Positions 1 through 10,348 of a stretch of DNA of 29,015 nt are shown in pieces. The DNA is from Conidiobolus coronatus NRRL 28638. Its lineage: Eukaryota > Entomophthoromycota > Entomophthoromycetes > Entomophthorales > Conidiobolaceae. Within the stretch, counting starts at the first letter, position 1. The number at the start of each line of letters is the position of its first letter. The notes below the pieces were generated by a model, which was not told where the DNA came from, did not search any database, and saw only the letters and a program-made list of their open reading frames with translations. The position numbers and the translations under genes are program-made. The DNA lies in NCBI GenBank assembly GCA_001566745.1, contig KQ964486.1, positions 40,455-69,469 on the forward strand, given 5' to 3'.

Positions 1-822
1 AATGAAATGAGTATTGATTAATATTAAAACCTCGAATGTAAAATTAGGATACTTTTAAGCATACTTACTACAGGCAGTATTATGTAGCAAAATTAGAGAA
101 TAAGAGTTTTAAATAGTAGTGATAGGTTTTGAATTTGGTATGAATTAGAATATTTGGAGCTTATGAGATAAACAGCAATACTTTTATTTTTAAATCTGTC
201 ATATATATAAATAATTATCATTTTATATCAAAATAGCTGTAATATTGATAGGTGCTTAATCATTAATTTGCCAGAATCTATTACTATGAGTTCGATTGTT
301 TAGTTTATGAAAAGGCCAACAGTTAGCAAAATAAATGATTTAAGGACCAATATTGCTAGTTAGAAAAATTTAATTAAGTACTAAATTTAACTTTTTGCTA
401 TTTTCAAGTTTATATTGATAACTAAGTATTGGCCAAGTATGATGTCAAATTTAAATATAATATGTTGAAAAACTACTAGAAATAGCTTATAACCAACGTT
501 AAATAGCGATTGTAGAATTAGATCCTTTGCCACGAATATAATCAATTAATTCACATTAAACACGGTTTTGAAATCAATAATCAAATTTATATTATATATA
601 AATTTTGATAGTAATTTTTGGCAAGAGTGAAAACTATAGTGTATATTAATAACCAATATAGCTAAGCTATTTATATAATAAATGATTGTTAATGTATAAA
701 CTGTTATTTTTTGCTATTTATCTGATACACATAATTGATATTAAATGAATTTTCTTGCGAATTACATATTTATTAATAATAGGTATAAAGTAGTTGTAAT
801 TATGATTAATGAAGGCGTGAAT
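1..822. other. AT-rich intergenic DNA, no gene seen
   Basis: All frames are densely closed by stops and the composition is far more AT-rich than the genes. CpG dinucleotides are present at an ordinary low density, which contrasts with the CpG-free stretch around 9.2-11.6 kb. The only functional candidate is the minus-strand poly(A) signal at 769-774, listed separately. I see no tRNA-like, repeat or promoter structure that I can defend. Confidence 0.7.
769..774 (-). promoter_or_regulatory. Candidate poly(A) signal AATAAA of the minus-strand 7TM gene
   Basis: The plus strand reads TTTATT, which is AATAAA on the minus strand. It lies about 50 nt beyond the stop codon of the seven-helix gene ending at 823, a normal distance for a fungal polyadenylation signal. 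AATAAA is frequent by chance in DNA this AT-rich, so only its placement supports it. Confidence 0.4.
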
Positions 823-1557
823 TTATGCATTTTCTAACTGAATCAGATATATAACATAATTTCTAAGTCTATATAGTAAAAAATATTCCATAATCATTCC
901 AATATTAATAATAGCAATAATACAGAGCCAAAATACATAGTCATCCCAAAATACAAATGTTATGGTGCATAGTATAGAATCCAAGAATAAAACTGTTATT
1001 ATTCCCATTTTATACTGAAATAGCAATCTATCCATCCCATTACTGTTTTTATAGTCATAAAATCTTCTATAACAAATAGAATTAACAGTAATATATACCA
1101 AAATGTCAAGGATTATTGTGATATAATGGAATATTGTCATGTCTACTTTATCTTGAACTCCAAAGTATCTAGTGATGAATATAATATGGTTGGAGAAACC
1201 TGATACTATCATAGGAATAATAACTAATAAAATAATAATTATATCAGTTTTAGAGCAGATAAAATAGGCGTTATAAAATAGTATTACAAAGTAACCACAA
1301 GCAGCTGGTCCAGATAGCATAATTGCTATGGTAAAGTAAATATGATACTTTTCGTCAAAAAACTGAGGAAGAGATTGAGTAATTGCGCAAGCTAACAGAC
1401 CAAAAGTACTTACTACAAAGGCTATACTTTGAACTGATTTATAATCTCCTGTTAAATTTAGCAAATAGAACAGCATGCCAATTAGTACTAATCCACCACA
1501 AATTCCAAAAGTTATGCATCTAAGCGAAAATATCGTACTCTCATCAAGTTCTAGCAT
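823..1557 (-). CDS. Orphan seven-transmembrane protein, paralogue A
   Basis: Single-exon gene of 244 codons (ATG at 1555-1557, TAA at 823-825). The product is almost entirely hydrophobic helices: I place seven at about residues 14-36, 42-62, 73-98, 105-127, 143-161, 183-205 and 208-229, with a short N-terminus and almost no C-terminal tail. Polar landmarks are LTGDYKS between helices 1 and 2, FDEKYHIY before helix 3, CSKTD after helix 3, ICYRRF after helix 5, QYKMGI before helix 6 and MEYFLLYRLRN at the end of helix 7. There is no signal peptide and no DRY or NPxxY motif, so I cannot assign it to a classical GPCR class. It aligns without gaps to the gene at 7907-8644 (about 57% identity, counted by hand), which shows that both are real, selected genes. 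Function unknown; a membrane receptor or sensor is a guess based on topology. Confidence 0.85.
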   Translation of the reverse strand: MLELDESTIFSLRCITFGICGGLVLIGMLFYLLNLTGDYKSVQSIAFVVSTFGLLACAITQSLPQFFDEKYHIYFTIAIMLSGPAACGYFVILFYNAYFICSKTDIIIILLVIIPMIVSGFSNHIIFITRYFGVQDKVDMTIFHYITIILDILVYITVNSICYRRFYDYKNSNGMDRLLFQYKMGIITVLFLDSILCTITFVFWDDYVFWLCIIAIINIGMIMEYFLLYRLRNYVIYLIQLENA

Positions 1558-3660
1558 TTGATTACTATATTATATTTAATCCAAGCTTTAATTATTAGAT
1601 ACTTTTTAAGCAAATTACAATCTTTACAATAAAAATCTAATATTAACATAGTTAAGATGGTAAATTTATAGAATTTTGGGTTTCACTTTGAAATTAAATC
1701 TAAAACTTGCTTCTTTTTTGCTGCAAAATAAGTATATATAGATAATTAAATATTAGAGAACCAATCAATTAGTGCAAAAGTTTTAAAAACTAATCAATAA
1801 TATTTCTGCACTGATAAATACTGAAATCATCGTACAAAAAGCAATAGTTTGATTTTTACCACTAAATTCTATAATACAATTAGTCTTTCGTTGTAATTAA
1901 AGCAGTAAAAAGTAATTATTTTAAAATAAAAGTAAATTAGTAATAAATAATTAAAGCTTTTAGTTTAAATAATGAATATTAAGCATTTATACTTACAAAG
2001 CTATTATTAAATTTTAATAAAAGAATATTTTGTTAAAATTTATCTATAATAGTTAACTTGTTACTTATATATTTAATTATTATTTATTAATTTTAAATCT
2101 ATAATTAATATTAAATTTACTAAGTAAATCTCAAATTATAGATTTATAATTATGAACTTTTTGCAGTTATCTTAATATAAATATAATATAATTAAAAGTA
2201 GAAAAATTTATTATTTATTATCCAAAATGTTTATTTGTCTAATTTTTATTAATTTGTAGTTATTTTTGTCATTAATTTCTATTAAAAATATTTATTGCAG
2301 TAACTCTATTTTATTTCGCTGTTTCATAATAAAATATCCAGTCTTAAAAGCACTGAAAATTATTTAATAGCCCAAATTAAAAATAAAACCTATGATAGTA
2401 TTTTTATTATAGCGCTTACTTTACTGCAAATTGAAATTCACTCATAAGAATTATAATTATTCAATAACTTGACTTGATAGTTTGCTGCTTTTATGTGATT
2501 AATTTCTTATAGAGTGGTAACTACTTAAATGAATCCTATGCTACATTAACTGAATAAATTGCAGCTAATTCAGCCATGTTTTATAAGATAACTTGAAATT
2601 TAATAATTCATCTGCTTTAGATAGTTAAGTTCTTAAAAAAAGATTTGTTAAAATAATAAACTAGGTCATTTGTATCCAATATATATTAAAGCTCAAAGTT
2701 AGCAATCAATAAGGTAAATTTCTATAAGATAAAAATGACTTTATGATTATAGATTAAAAGCTTTACACTAAATTATAATAATAAATTTTTAATTTAAAAA
2801 GTATAAAATACATATAATTTGATTTGATTTTATTCAGCCACATTTAGAAATAATTTGCATTAAATATATAAACTATTACAATGATAGTTTTTATTATCAG
2901 TCTTTGAAAAAAATAGCATAAAAATATAGGCGTTGAAGAATGATTACATTGGTTGAAAAGTTTTAAAATATGATTAATGCATAAATTTGATCATATATAC
3001 TTAAAAACTATAGTAACTCGAATCTTTTACTTATATTTTTTATATAAATAGAAACTTTTCAAAAAAGAGTTAACTCATTATTATGATATTATTTTTAATA
3101 TGTAAGTAATTAATTATTTATTAGGAGTTTATAACTTATTCCTTTAATCAGTATATACAGCTAACGATGATAAGATTCTATTAAGATTCTTTAAGACTTC
3201 TATACAGATAAGATAGAATGCTATCATATTAATATATCTATTGTTTAACTCGTTAATACAATTCGGTTAATAGATTACGATGCTATTTTATATTGAAGTA
3301 GAGCTATATCTAAAACTTCAAAATCTTAAATAGCTATGATATAAATTTTTATTATACTTTTATTAAAGTTTGTACATATAATAGCATAGAAATTCCCAAA
3401 AAGTATATTACATCATAGATATTGCTTAAATAATTGAGTATATGAATGCTTACTCATCTGGAAAAAACCAAGATAATGGAGCCACTATAGTGCAAGTATA
3501 ATAAAAATTTGATACTTTACAAATTAATAGGGTCAAGTAATTTTAAATAGCGCAGAGTTCAATAGCAATTAGCCAAGTGTATACTAATACATCTAATCTA
3601 AACGCAATAATATTTCTTGGCAAATATATTAAGTTTTTTTTGTTGTACGGAACAATTATT

Positions 3661-4027
3661 TTTATTAAATTACCAAATATTAGCTTTTGCCTTGATTAGG
3701 TAATTAGGATAAAAAATTTAACTTGCGTAATTTATTGGATGGTAGTCTAGATTGGTTATGTAAGCATTTTTGTTTATGAGAAAAATTGTTGCAAATGTGA
3801 GAGGAAGAAAGAGAATTAAGTTTTTAGATGGCAAAAAAGTGTATTTTACTTATTATTTTACATAATAATATGGATATGTTAGTGCTTAAACTTTTTTGAT
3901 TTGCTTTAAGTCACTAATCAATTTGAATTCAAAGTTTTCTCTTGTATAATTTAATCTTAGTAATGCTCCACTACGGCAGATTTTCTAAGCTTAATAAACC
4001 AGTTTAACTTTTATTAAATTACCAAAT
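3661..4027. repeat. 18-bp exact direct repeat, 349 bp apart
   Basis: TTTATTAAATTACCAAAT occurs at 3661-3678 and again at 4010-4027. The following bases are loosely similar as well (a T-rich run, then CTTG within about 15 nt). Related ATTACCAAA strings occur in the opposite orientation near 4430 and 6780. It may be the core of an old dispersed repeat or a duplicated regulatory site. In such AT-rich DNA, chance is not excluded. Confidence 0.35.
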
Positions 4028-4625
4028 TCTTTTAACTTGCCAAACTATAAGCTGTTTAGAATACCAAGTTATAGATAAGATTTTATCATAATTGTCTTAA
4101 TATAGAGATTAGCTGTATAAAATATGTTTAAATCAATATTTAGCGCTGTTAGATTTTAGTTAGCCTACATATAACTTTATAAAAGCAAGTATAAAACTTA
4201 GTATGCATATGAGCTTTGCTTTTACGTTTATCACGCTAAAATTATGCTAATATAGATTAAAACTTAAAATATCCGCTATTTAAATATTCTCAGTACAGTA
4301 TTAGTTTAATATAAAGTTCATTAATATAAATCTAAAATTTTTACATTCTAAAATTTTTTTTATAACATCTGCACAGCTTGTAAACAAAATTTAAAAGCGA
4401 GGAGCTATTTTTTTGCCGTAAATTAATTTGGTAATCGGATTAATTAGGCAAGTTTTTAAAACTGACTACCCAATTTGGATAGCACAAGTAAATTAATCTT
4501 GGTAAAAAAATTTACCTAATACTAATATATTCAAGTTTAATTAAATCAAATTTCTATAATTTATCTAGGTTGAAGTTTATTATTTACCCATTTGGTAAAC
4601 TTTGCAGATTTAGAATTTAAAGTTG

Positions 4626-4633
4626 TATATAAA
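4626..4633 (+). promoter_or_regulatory. Candidate TATA box of the P450 gene
   Basis: TATATAAA lies about 50 nt upstream of the P450 start codon at 4682, followed by a C-rich then A-rich leader. The position fits a Pol II TATA element with a very short 5' UTR. Such strings are common in AT-rich DNA, so this rests on position alone. Confidence 0.35.
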
Positions 4634-4681
4634 CCCCCTTCTATTGTCTATTCAACTATAAGAAAAATAATTATAAAAACA

Positions 4682-6572
4682 ATGATGTATTTGATAGCAG
4701 CCTCAGTTGTAGTCGTTACTTACTTCACTTTGAAATGGCTCAACATTTACAAAAAGCCTAAAGAGTGGAAGTACATACCTACTATATCAGCTTTGGAAGG
4801 GCTTTATCGAGCTTTCACAAATCCTGTGCCTATTGATGTTGATTTTGAGAAGCATACTCTTCCCTATATTGATGATAATGGAATGACAACAGTAATGATA
4901 TATAAGCCATTATAACTTATGGTTAATAACACTATTTTTAGATTTGCGATTTATTTAGCGGATACTCTTTATTCGTTACTGATCCTGATAGTTTAAAACA
5001 AATTTTAAAAAATACAGGTATTATGCCTTGCAGTGAAAAACCAATTTTATATTAACCTGTTTTTAAGATATATTTGTTAAAGAGCCATTTGCTGAAAAGA
5101 ATGAAGCTTTATTTAAAGAGCACTTTGGAGTTCAACAAGTTGTATCAGCGAATGGAGAGGTACATTAAATATAACTGTTTAATATTTATCTAACAAAACT
5201 AAAAATGTTAGGACTGGAAAAGAATGAGAAAAGTTATGAATCCAATCTTCAATAGAAGCTGGAAACCTGAGCTCTTTGGCGAGTGCTTCAATCAAGTTAT
5301 TGAAGAATGGGATAAATTGGAAGGCAAAGATATTTTAATTCATGATCAAATTCAAAGGTAGACAAAATAATTATCAAAATTTTTAACAAGCTTTAACAAT
5401 ACATAGAATGACCCTCGATGTCATGGGAAAAGCCTTTTTCGATTTTGATTTTGAGGTAATATTCTATAAGGCAAATCTCATTATTCTTAATTAATTAAAA
5501 AATATAGGCTGTAAGAAACCCAGAGTCTAAGCTTTATAAGTTATATCATGACATAACTAATGGGCTATTCAAAGATATTGCATATTTGATCTTCCCTATA
5601 TTGGACCATATTCCGTATTTGAAAAGATATGCCCTTCACGCCAAAGTAGCTGAGTATAATTTGTTTGTTGAAAACTTAATCGAGCGCAGAAGACAAGAAA
5701 TATTAGATGGAAAAGCTAATAATGATAATCTACTCACTCAATTCGTTCAAGCTAGCATGCCAACAGACAAAGAAGAAGCAGTTTTAAGCGACAGAGAGTT
5801 AAGAGTAAATTATTTTTAGGCTCTTTAATGAACAATACTAACACTTATCTAGGATAACTTGAAAATTTTCTTTGTAGCTGGTCATGATACTACAGCAAAT
5901 ACCATCTCAGCCATCATTTACTATTTAGCGAGATATCCAGTAAGTTATATGTATTATTCATTACTTATTCTTATTAATTTTTTATAGGATGTTCAAGCTA
6001 AACTTCGTTCTGAAATAATTGAAATTATGGGTGAATCAGATAGTGTCCGTGTCCCAACAGTTGACCAGTTAAAACAAATGGACTACTTGAATATGGTAAT
6101 TAAAGAGTCCACTAGATGCATGACAACTGCTGCTGTTCTTAGTAGACGTGCTGCTAAACCTTTCACATTTTCTAATGGTGTGCAAGTTCCTGAAGGAAGG
6201 ATGGTAAATCTCCATATGTGGGGTCTGTTCCACAATCCCAAATATTTCCCAGAGCCTAATAAATTCGACCCCGAAAGATTCAGAGACCCTAACTGTGAGG
6301 CCAACAAGAGCTGGATTCCATTTTTGACTGGCTCTAGAACTTGTAAGAAATCATTACTTTTCATATAGTGATAATACTAACTTATAGTTTTAGGCATCGG
6401 AATGAGCTTCAGTTTAATGGAGCAACGAGTAGCTTTATCAATGCTAGTACAGGCTTACATATTCCAAATCAATTCTGACCATCCTGACTATGAAAAACTA
6501 AGACTTCCGGTTTTTGGATTCCCTCGTCCAGAAGACTTTAAAGTTGATTTAATTCGCAGATTTACAAATTAA
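4682..6572 (+). CDS. Cytochrome P450 monooxygenase, membrane anchored, nine exons
   Basis: Haem-thiolate monooxygenase. Nine exons join in frame to 496 residues, the usual length for a microsomal P450: 4682-4891, 4942-5017, 5068-5159, 5212-5357, 5407-5455, 5508-5804, 5853-5939, 5988-6342, 6394-6572. All eight introns are GT-AG and 48-52 nt; those at 5805-5852 and 6343-6393 carry a perfect TACTAAC. Residues 3-20 form the N-terminal ER anchor. Hallmarks in order: helix C WxxxR (W128-R132), helix I AGHDTT (299-304), helix K ExxR (E359-R362), PERF (414-417) and the haem loop FLTGSRTCIG (431-440) with Cys438 split by the last intron. No required residue is missing. I start at 4682 because ATGATG there is the first Met that leaves an intact anchor; the frame is open upstream to about 4592 but only from a TTG. 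The sequence resembles CYP4-like eukaryotic P450s, but I cannot name family or substrate. Confidence 0.93.
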
Positions 6573-6622
6573 TTTCAAAATAATAATCAATTATTCTCCA
6601 ATTGTGTACAATTTTACATGTC

Positions 6623-6628
6623 AATAAA
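6623..6628 (+). promoter_or_regulatory. Candidate poly(A) signal of the P450 gene
   Basis: AATAAA lies about 50 nt after the P450 stop codon at 6570-6572, preceded by a TG/TA-rich stretch. Position and sequence are what a eukaryotic 3' end needs; chance occurrence is possible in this AT-rich DNA. Confidence 0.45.
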
Positions 6629-7836
6629 CTAATTACAAAACTATTTAATAATGTTGGGCTATCGATATAATTCATAACATGTATAGTATATATATATTAA
6701 AAGCTTGCGGAGTATACTTAATCAATTTAGAAGCTATTAACTACAATAGTTTTTGTTATAACCAAAATAATTTTTTTGGTAATTTAAAAATTGAGAATTA
6801 ATCCAATTACAATTCAGATTTATGTGTGATAAGAGGTTTGCCTATAAATGGTAAAAAGATGAAACATTTTGGCTATAATGAAAACTAGTATAATTGATAG
6901 TTTTGGACCTAAATATTCAAAATATTCACTTACTAATAATATTTTTTTAAAGATCTCTAAAATTTTTCATTCATGAAATTAGTATTTTCTTATTATAATA
7001 GTAAACCATAAAAATAGGTTTTATCTATGTAGATTAAACTCATAATCTAACCAGTTTATGGTTTAAAATTAATCGCTGAATTTTCACTACTAGTAACAAA
7101 ATAAACACTTTTCAGCATTAATGAGAATACTTAACGATATTTTTTATGCTTTTAAAAGTCTTGATGATGATATGTAGCTATAAGAATCTTTTATTAATAT
7201 ATGTATTAAAGTATCTATACGTCTGCTTATAATTTAATTACTCTGTTGTAAATACAGCAGACCTGATTAAGATGTTAGCATAGAAGGTTTACTATTGGGT
7301 AAAAATTAGACATTTAATTTAAATTCATAAACCAAATTAGACATTGAGTTATTTAAGTATCAAGATAGTATTGCACTAAAACTTACAAAATTATACTAAA
7401 TTTAATCTTTTAATGTCTTTTCTATACTATATTTTATAATAAATTACTTTCCCAGTATAAAAACAATAATTTCATATAAATTAGGAAAATTGCGGTTGAA
7501 AAACTACCTTGTGTGTAGCTGATTGGCTGGTAATTTTTAATACATTATGTCATCTTACAATGGAGAGAAATTAGTGTATATAAAATTTAAATATTAACAA
7601 TCTTAACTCTAAATTATTTTAATTAATGATATTAAATGTAATATTACTCGAGTTAATAGTTATAATTTATTATATATTTAATTATATTTTTACATAAAAA
7701 ATATTATTTAATAAGCTCTCAGTAAGATATATTATGTAAATCGTTTGAGAATTTTTGAATCTTTAACTAGTTTTCAAACTGACACAAAAATCTCTAAAAT
7801 ATTCCATTTTAAGTAATTGAGAACTTAGCAAATAAA

Positions 7837-7845
7837 TATAAATAG
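7837..7845 (+). promoter_or_regulatory. Candidate TATA box of 7TM gene B
   Basis: TATAAATAG lies 70 nt upstream of the start codon at 7907 and is followed by a pyrimidine run and an A-rich leader, an arrangement common in fungal promoters. It is a good match to the TATA consensus. Initiation 25-35 nt downstream would give a leader of about 35-45 nt. Confidence 0.45.
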
Positions 7846-7906
7846 GCTTCTTTTTTAAACTAGACACATACAAAAAATGAAAAAAAGATAAAAAAAATAC
7901 ATTAGT

Positions 7907-8644
7907 ATGATGGTAGCTATTGAAGAAGAAACGATATTTGCCATTCGTTGGATATTATTCGGAGTTATAACTGGAATAGTTTTATTAGGGCTGTTCTTTT
8001 ACTTAATTAATTTAACTGGAGACTATAAATCGATTCAAAGTGTTGCGTTTGTATTTAGTAATTTTGGACTATTAGCTCTTGCAATAGTAACTACGTTACC
8101 TCCTTTTGTTGACCCTGAATATCATATCTATATTACTTTAGGTTTTATGCTAGCTGCTCCTGCTGGCTGTGGTTACTTTGTAATATTATTTTATAACTCA
8201 TATTCTTTATGTTCAAAGAGAGATATTACAGCGATTATAATGACTATTTTACCTTTGATAGTAACAGGATTTATTCCAAACACTGTTGTTATTACTAGAT
8301 ACTTTGAGCTTAAAGACAACATAGATTTGGAACTTGTACATTATATTATGATTATTTTCGATATGTTAGTTTATGTTATCGTCAATTCTATATGCTACAG
8401 AAGATTTTGCCAATATATAAATGACAACAGCATGAAACTATTACTACACCAGTATAAAATGGGTATTGTTTCCGTGTTTTTAATTGATATTCTAATATGT
8501 ACAGTTGCATTTACTATTAGAGATGTTATAATAACTGACTACTGCACAATAACAATTGTAAACGTTGGCCTAACTATGGAGTATTTTTTACTGTATAGGC
8601 TGAGAAACCAAGTGACAGTCTTGATTCAAGAAGCAAACGCATAG
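7907..8644 (+). CDS. Orphan seven-transmembrane protein, paralogue B
   Basis: Single-exon gene of 245 codons, TAG at 8642-8644. It begins ATGATG; the second ATG (7910) gives a product exactly collinear with the minus-strand paralogue at 823-1557, with no insertion or deletion over 244 residues, so 7910 may be the used start. Seven hydrophobic helices lie at about residues 15-37, 44-63, 74-99, 106-124, 144-162, 183-205 and 209-231. Conserved with the paralogue are NLTGDYKS, YHIY, PA.CGYFVILFYN.Y, CSK.DI, VNSICYRRF, QYKMGI and MEYFLLYRLRN. Conservation is strongest in helices 1-3, the loop after helix 5 and the C-terminal end; it is weakest around helix 4 and at the helix 6-7 junction. I recognise no GPCR, transporter or channel signature, so function is unknown; a sensor or receptor is only a topology-based guess. 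It lies 1.3 kb downstream of the P450 on the same strand. Confidence 0.88.
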   Translation: MMVAIEEETIFAIRWILFGVITGIVLLGLFFYLINLTGDYKSIQSVAFVFSNFGLLALAIVTTLPPFVDPEYHIYITLGFMLAAPAGCGYFVILFYNSYSLCSKRDITAIIMTILPLIVTGFIPNTVVITRYFELKDNIDLELVHYIMIIFDMLVYVIVNSICYRRFCQYINDNSMKLLLHQYKMGIVSVFLIDILICTVAFTIRDVIITDYCTITIVNVGLTMEYFLLYRLRNQVTVLIQEANA

Positions 8645-9204
8645 CCAAATAATTATTTAATATTTATCTGATAAATAGCCTTTATCAATCTTATCTTATA
8701 TATAACACAATTAAATATACACTAATAACTTAAATGATACACTAAATTTAAAGCTGTATTTAAAATACTTATTTCATATACTATATAGGATAAAAAGAAT
8801 AAATTTAATAAATATAATTAATATAAAAATCACTTAATTTAACTTATATTTTCTATAAATTTACATTTAAAAAACTTTTATAAAAATAGCTTTTTAATTA
8901 AACTACATTAAGTTGATAATCTCGATTATTATTAAATCTATATTAGAGATAATATTCTGGACTTCTTCAAGCAAAGTAATATATTTAACTGAATTTATTA
9001 ATTAAATGAATAGAGTAAATCTCCATAATTTGTTATAAAACCAGGTATAGATTTAACAAAATTATTCACAGATACTTTGATATTTTAGAATAAATATTCA
9101 ATCCTGAATAAAATTATTAATTAAGCGATTCAAAATAATAGCTTCTAATGACAGTAATCTTCTTTGCTTAGACTGTGGTAAAATAATAGTGCATTTTTGA
9201 GCGC
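8645..9204. other. AT-rich intergenic DNA downstream of 7TM gene B
   Basis: No coding frame is visible. CpG is still present here (for example near 8922 and 9125), ending with the perfect palindrome GAGCGCGCTC at 9199-9208. That palindrome contains the last CpGs before the CpG-free stretch begins. Confidence 0.6.
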
Positions 9205-9683
9205 GCTCTGTAATATTGATAATGATATGTTATTTTTTATTTTTTAGTAATGAATATGGGTAAATTGTTTATCTTTGCTTAAGTTAATTATTATTAAATT
9301 TGCTGATTTCAAGAATATTTAGAATACTAATAATAAAAAACTCCAATGTATTTTTTTTAGTTTTAACTATTAATACTCAAAATAATTAATAAGTACTCTA
9401 TATTAAGGCTTTTACAATATAAAATAAGATATGAATGAATAGGATCTTATTAAAATATAATTGTCTATTAATATACAAAATTTTGTACATTTAACTCAAC
9501 ACAGCAAGAATTGTGCTTATAAAAGCATTTTTCACTGAATTAAAGAGTAGGTTAAAAATTAAAGATTTATTTGAAATTTATCAATCTAAATTCAATTAAT
9601 TATATTTAAAATGATTATTTTTTATAAAACTTCAGATTCTATCTTATTAGTATAAAATTTGTAAAAATTTTAATTCTGAAATG

Positions 9684-9868
9684 AGTGAATTTTTAATATA
9701 TGAGTGATTCTGGTTAATTTAACTCAAATTTATATGAGCTCTATTCAAAATTTTAATTTTAATATAATTGTGTTACTATTATATATAGATATTTAATAAA
9801 AAAGTATAGTTAATAATATCATATTAGAAAGCCATGCTAAAATCATTAGCTAATAAAAGAGGTTATTA
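9684..9868 (+). repeat. Dispersed repeat, copy A
   Basis: This segment aligns with 28806-28986 on the same strand. Shared landmarks in order are GGTTAA, TCAAATTT, AGCTC, CAAAATTTTAATTTT, TATAG, ATTTAATAAA, ATAATATCATATTA and TTAGCTAATAAAAG. Where the copies differ, this one often has T where the other has C and A where the other has G (for example AATTGTG against AACCGAG). It lies inside the CpG-free stretch. It has no coding capacity and may be part of an old LTR, MITE or other non-autonomous element. Confidence 0.6.
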
Positions 9869-10120
9869 AATACATATTAATTATATAAAATTCAAAAATA
9901 TTTTAAATTTACTATATAAAAATTTTAGACCAAATTTCCTTAATTTAACTAGAATCTCACATATATATAATTTTGGTTAAAACAAGGAAAATTTGTTTAG
10001 ATTTTTTATAGGGCAAATTTATAATGCTATAGCTTTTATAGATCCCTTATTTTTTATAATAGATAATTAAAAATTATATATTAAAAATTTTGTAAGAGTA
10101 GTAATAATTTATTAAGTTTT

Positions 10121-10348
10121 NNNNNNNNNNNNNNNNNNNNNNNNNNNNNNNNNNNNNNNNNNNNNNNNNNNNNNNNNNNNNNNNNNNNNNNNNNNNNNNN
10201 NNNNNNNNNNNNNNNNNNNNNNNNNNNNNNNNNNNNNNNNNNNNNNNNNNNNNNNNNNNNNNNNNNNNNNNNNNNNNNNNNNNNNNNNNNNNNNNNNNNN
10301 NNNNNNNNNNNNNNNNNNNNNNNNNNNNNNNNNNNNNNNNNNNNNNNN
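10121..10348. other. Assembly gap (228 N)
   Basis: A run of undetermined bases. Nothing can be said about its content; the flanks on both sides are CpG-free and repeat-like, which may be why assembly failed here. Confidence 0.99.

Larger units (their letters stand above)
1558..4681. other. AT-rich intergenic DNA between 7TM gene A and the P450 gene
   Basis: About 3.1 kb with no supportable gene. Stops occur in every frame, and the composition is uniformly AT-rich without the GC rise that marks coding DNA here. It must contain the promoter of the minus-strand 7TM gene and, at its right end, that of the P450. The only structures I can point to are an 18-bp direct repeat (3661-3678 and 4010-4027) and a TATA-like box at 4626-4633. 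Confidence 0.65.
6573..7906. other. AT-rich intergenic DNA between the P450 and 7TM gene B
   Basis: About 1.3 kb without a gene. It holds a candidate P450 poly(A) signal at 6623-6628 and a TATA-like box for the 7TM gene at 7837-7845, followed by an A-rich leader with a four-codon upstream ORF (7877-7891). I see no other structure, and all frames are closed by stops. Confidence 0.65.

Noticed and set aside
4592-4681. Upstream in-frame extension of the first P450 exon beginning at a TTG
   Set aside because: A nuclear eukaryotic gene would not normally start at TTG. The ATG at 4682 gives a standard membrane anchor, and a TATA-like box lies inside the extension.
6083-6364. Minus-strand open frame of 93 codons opposite P450 exon 8
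   Set aside because: It is fully antisense to the exon encoding helix K and the haem loop, with no independent promoter or similarity; a shadow of the real gene.
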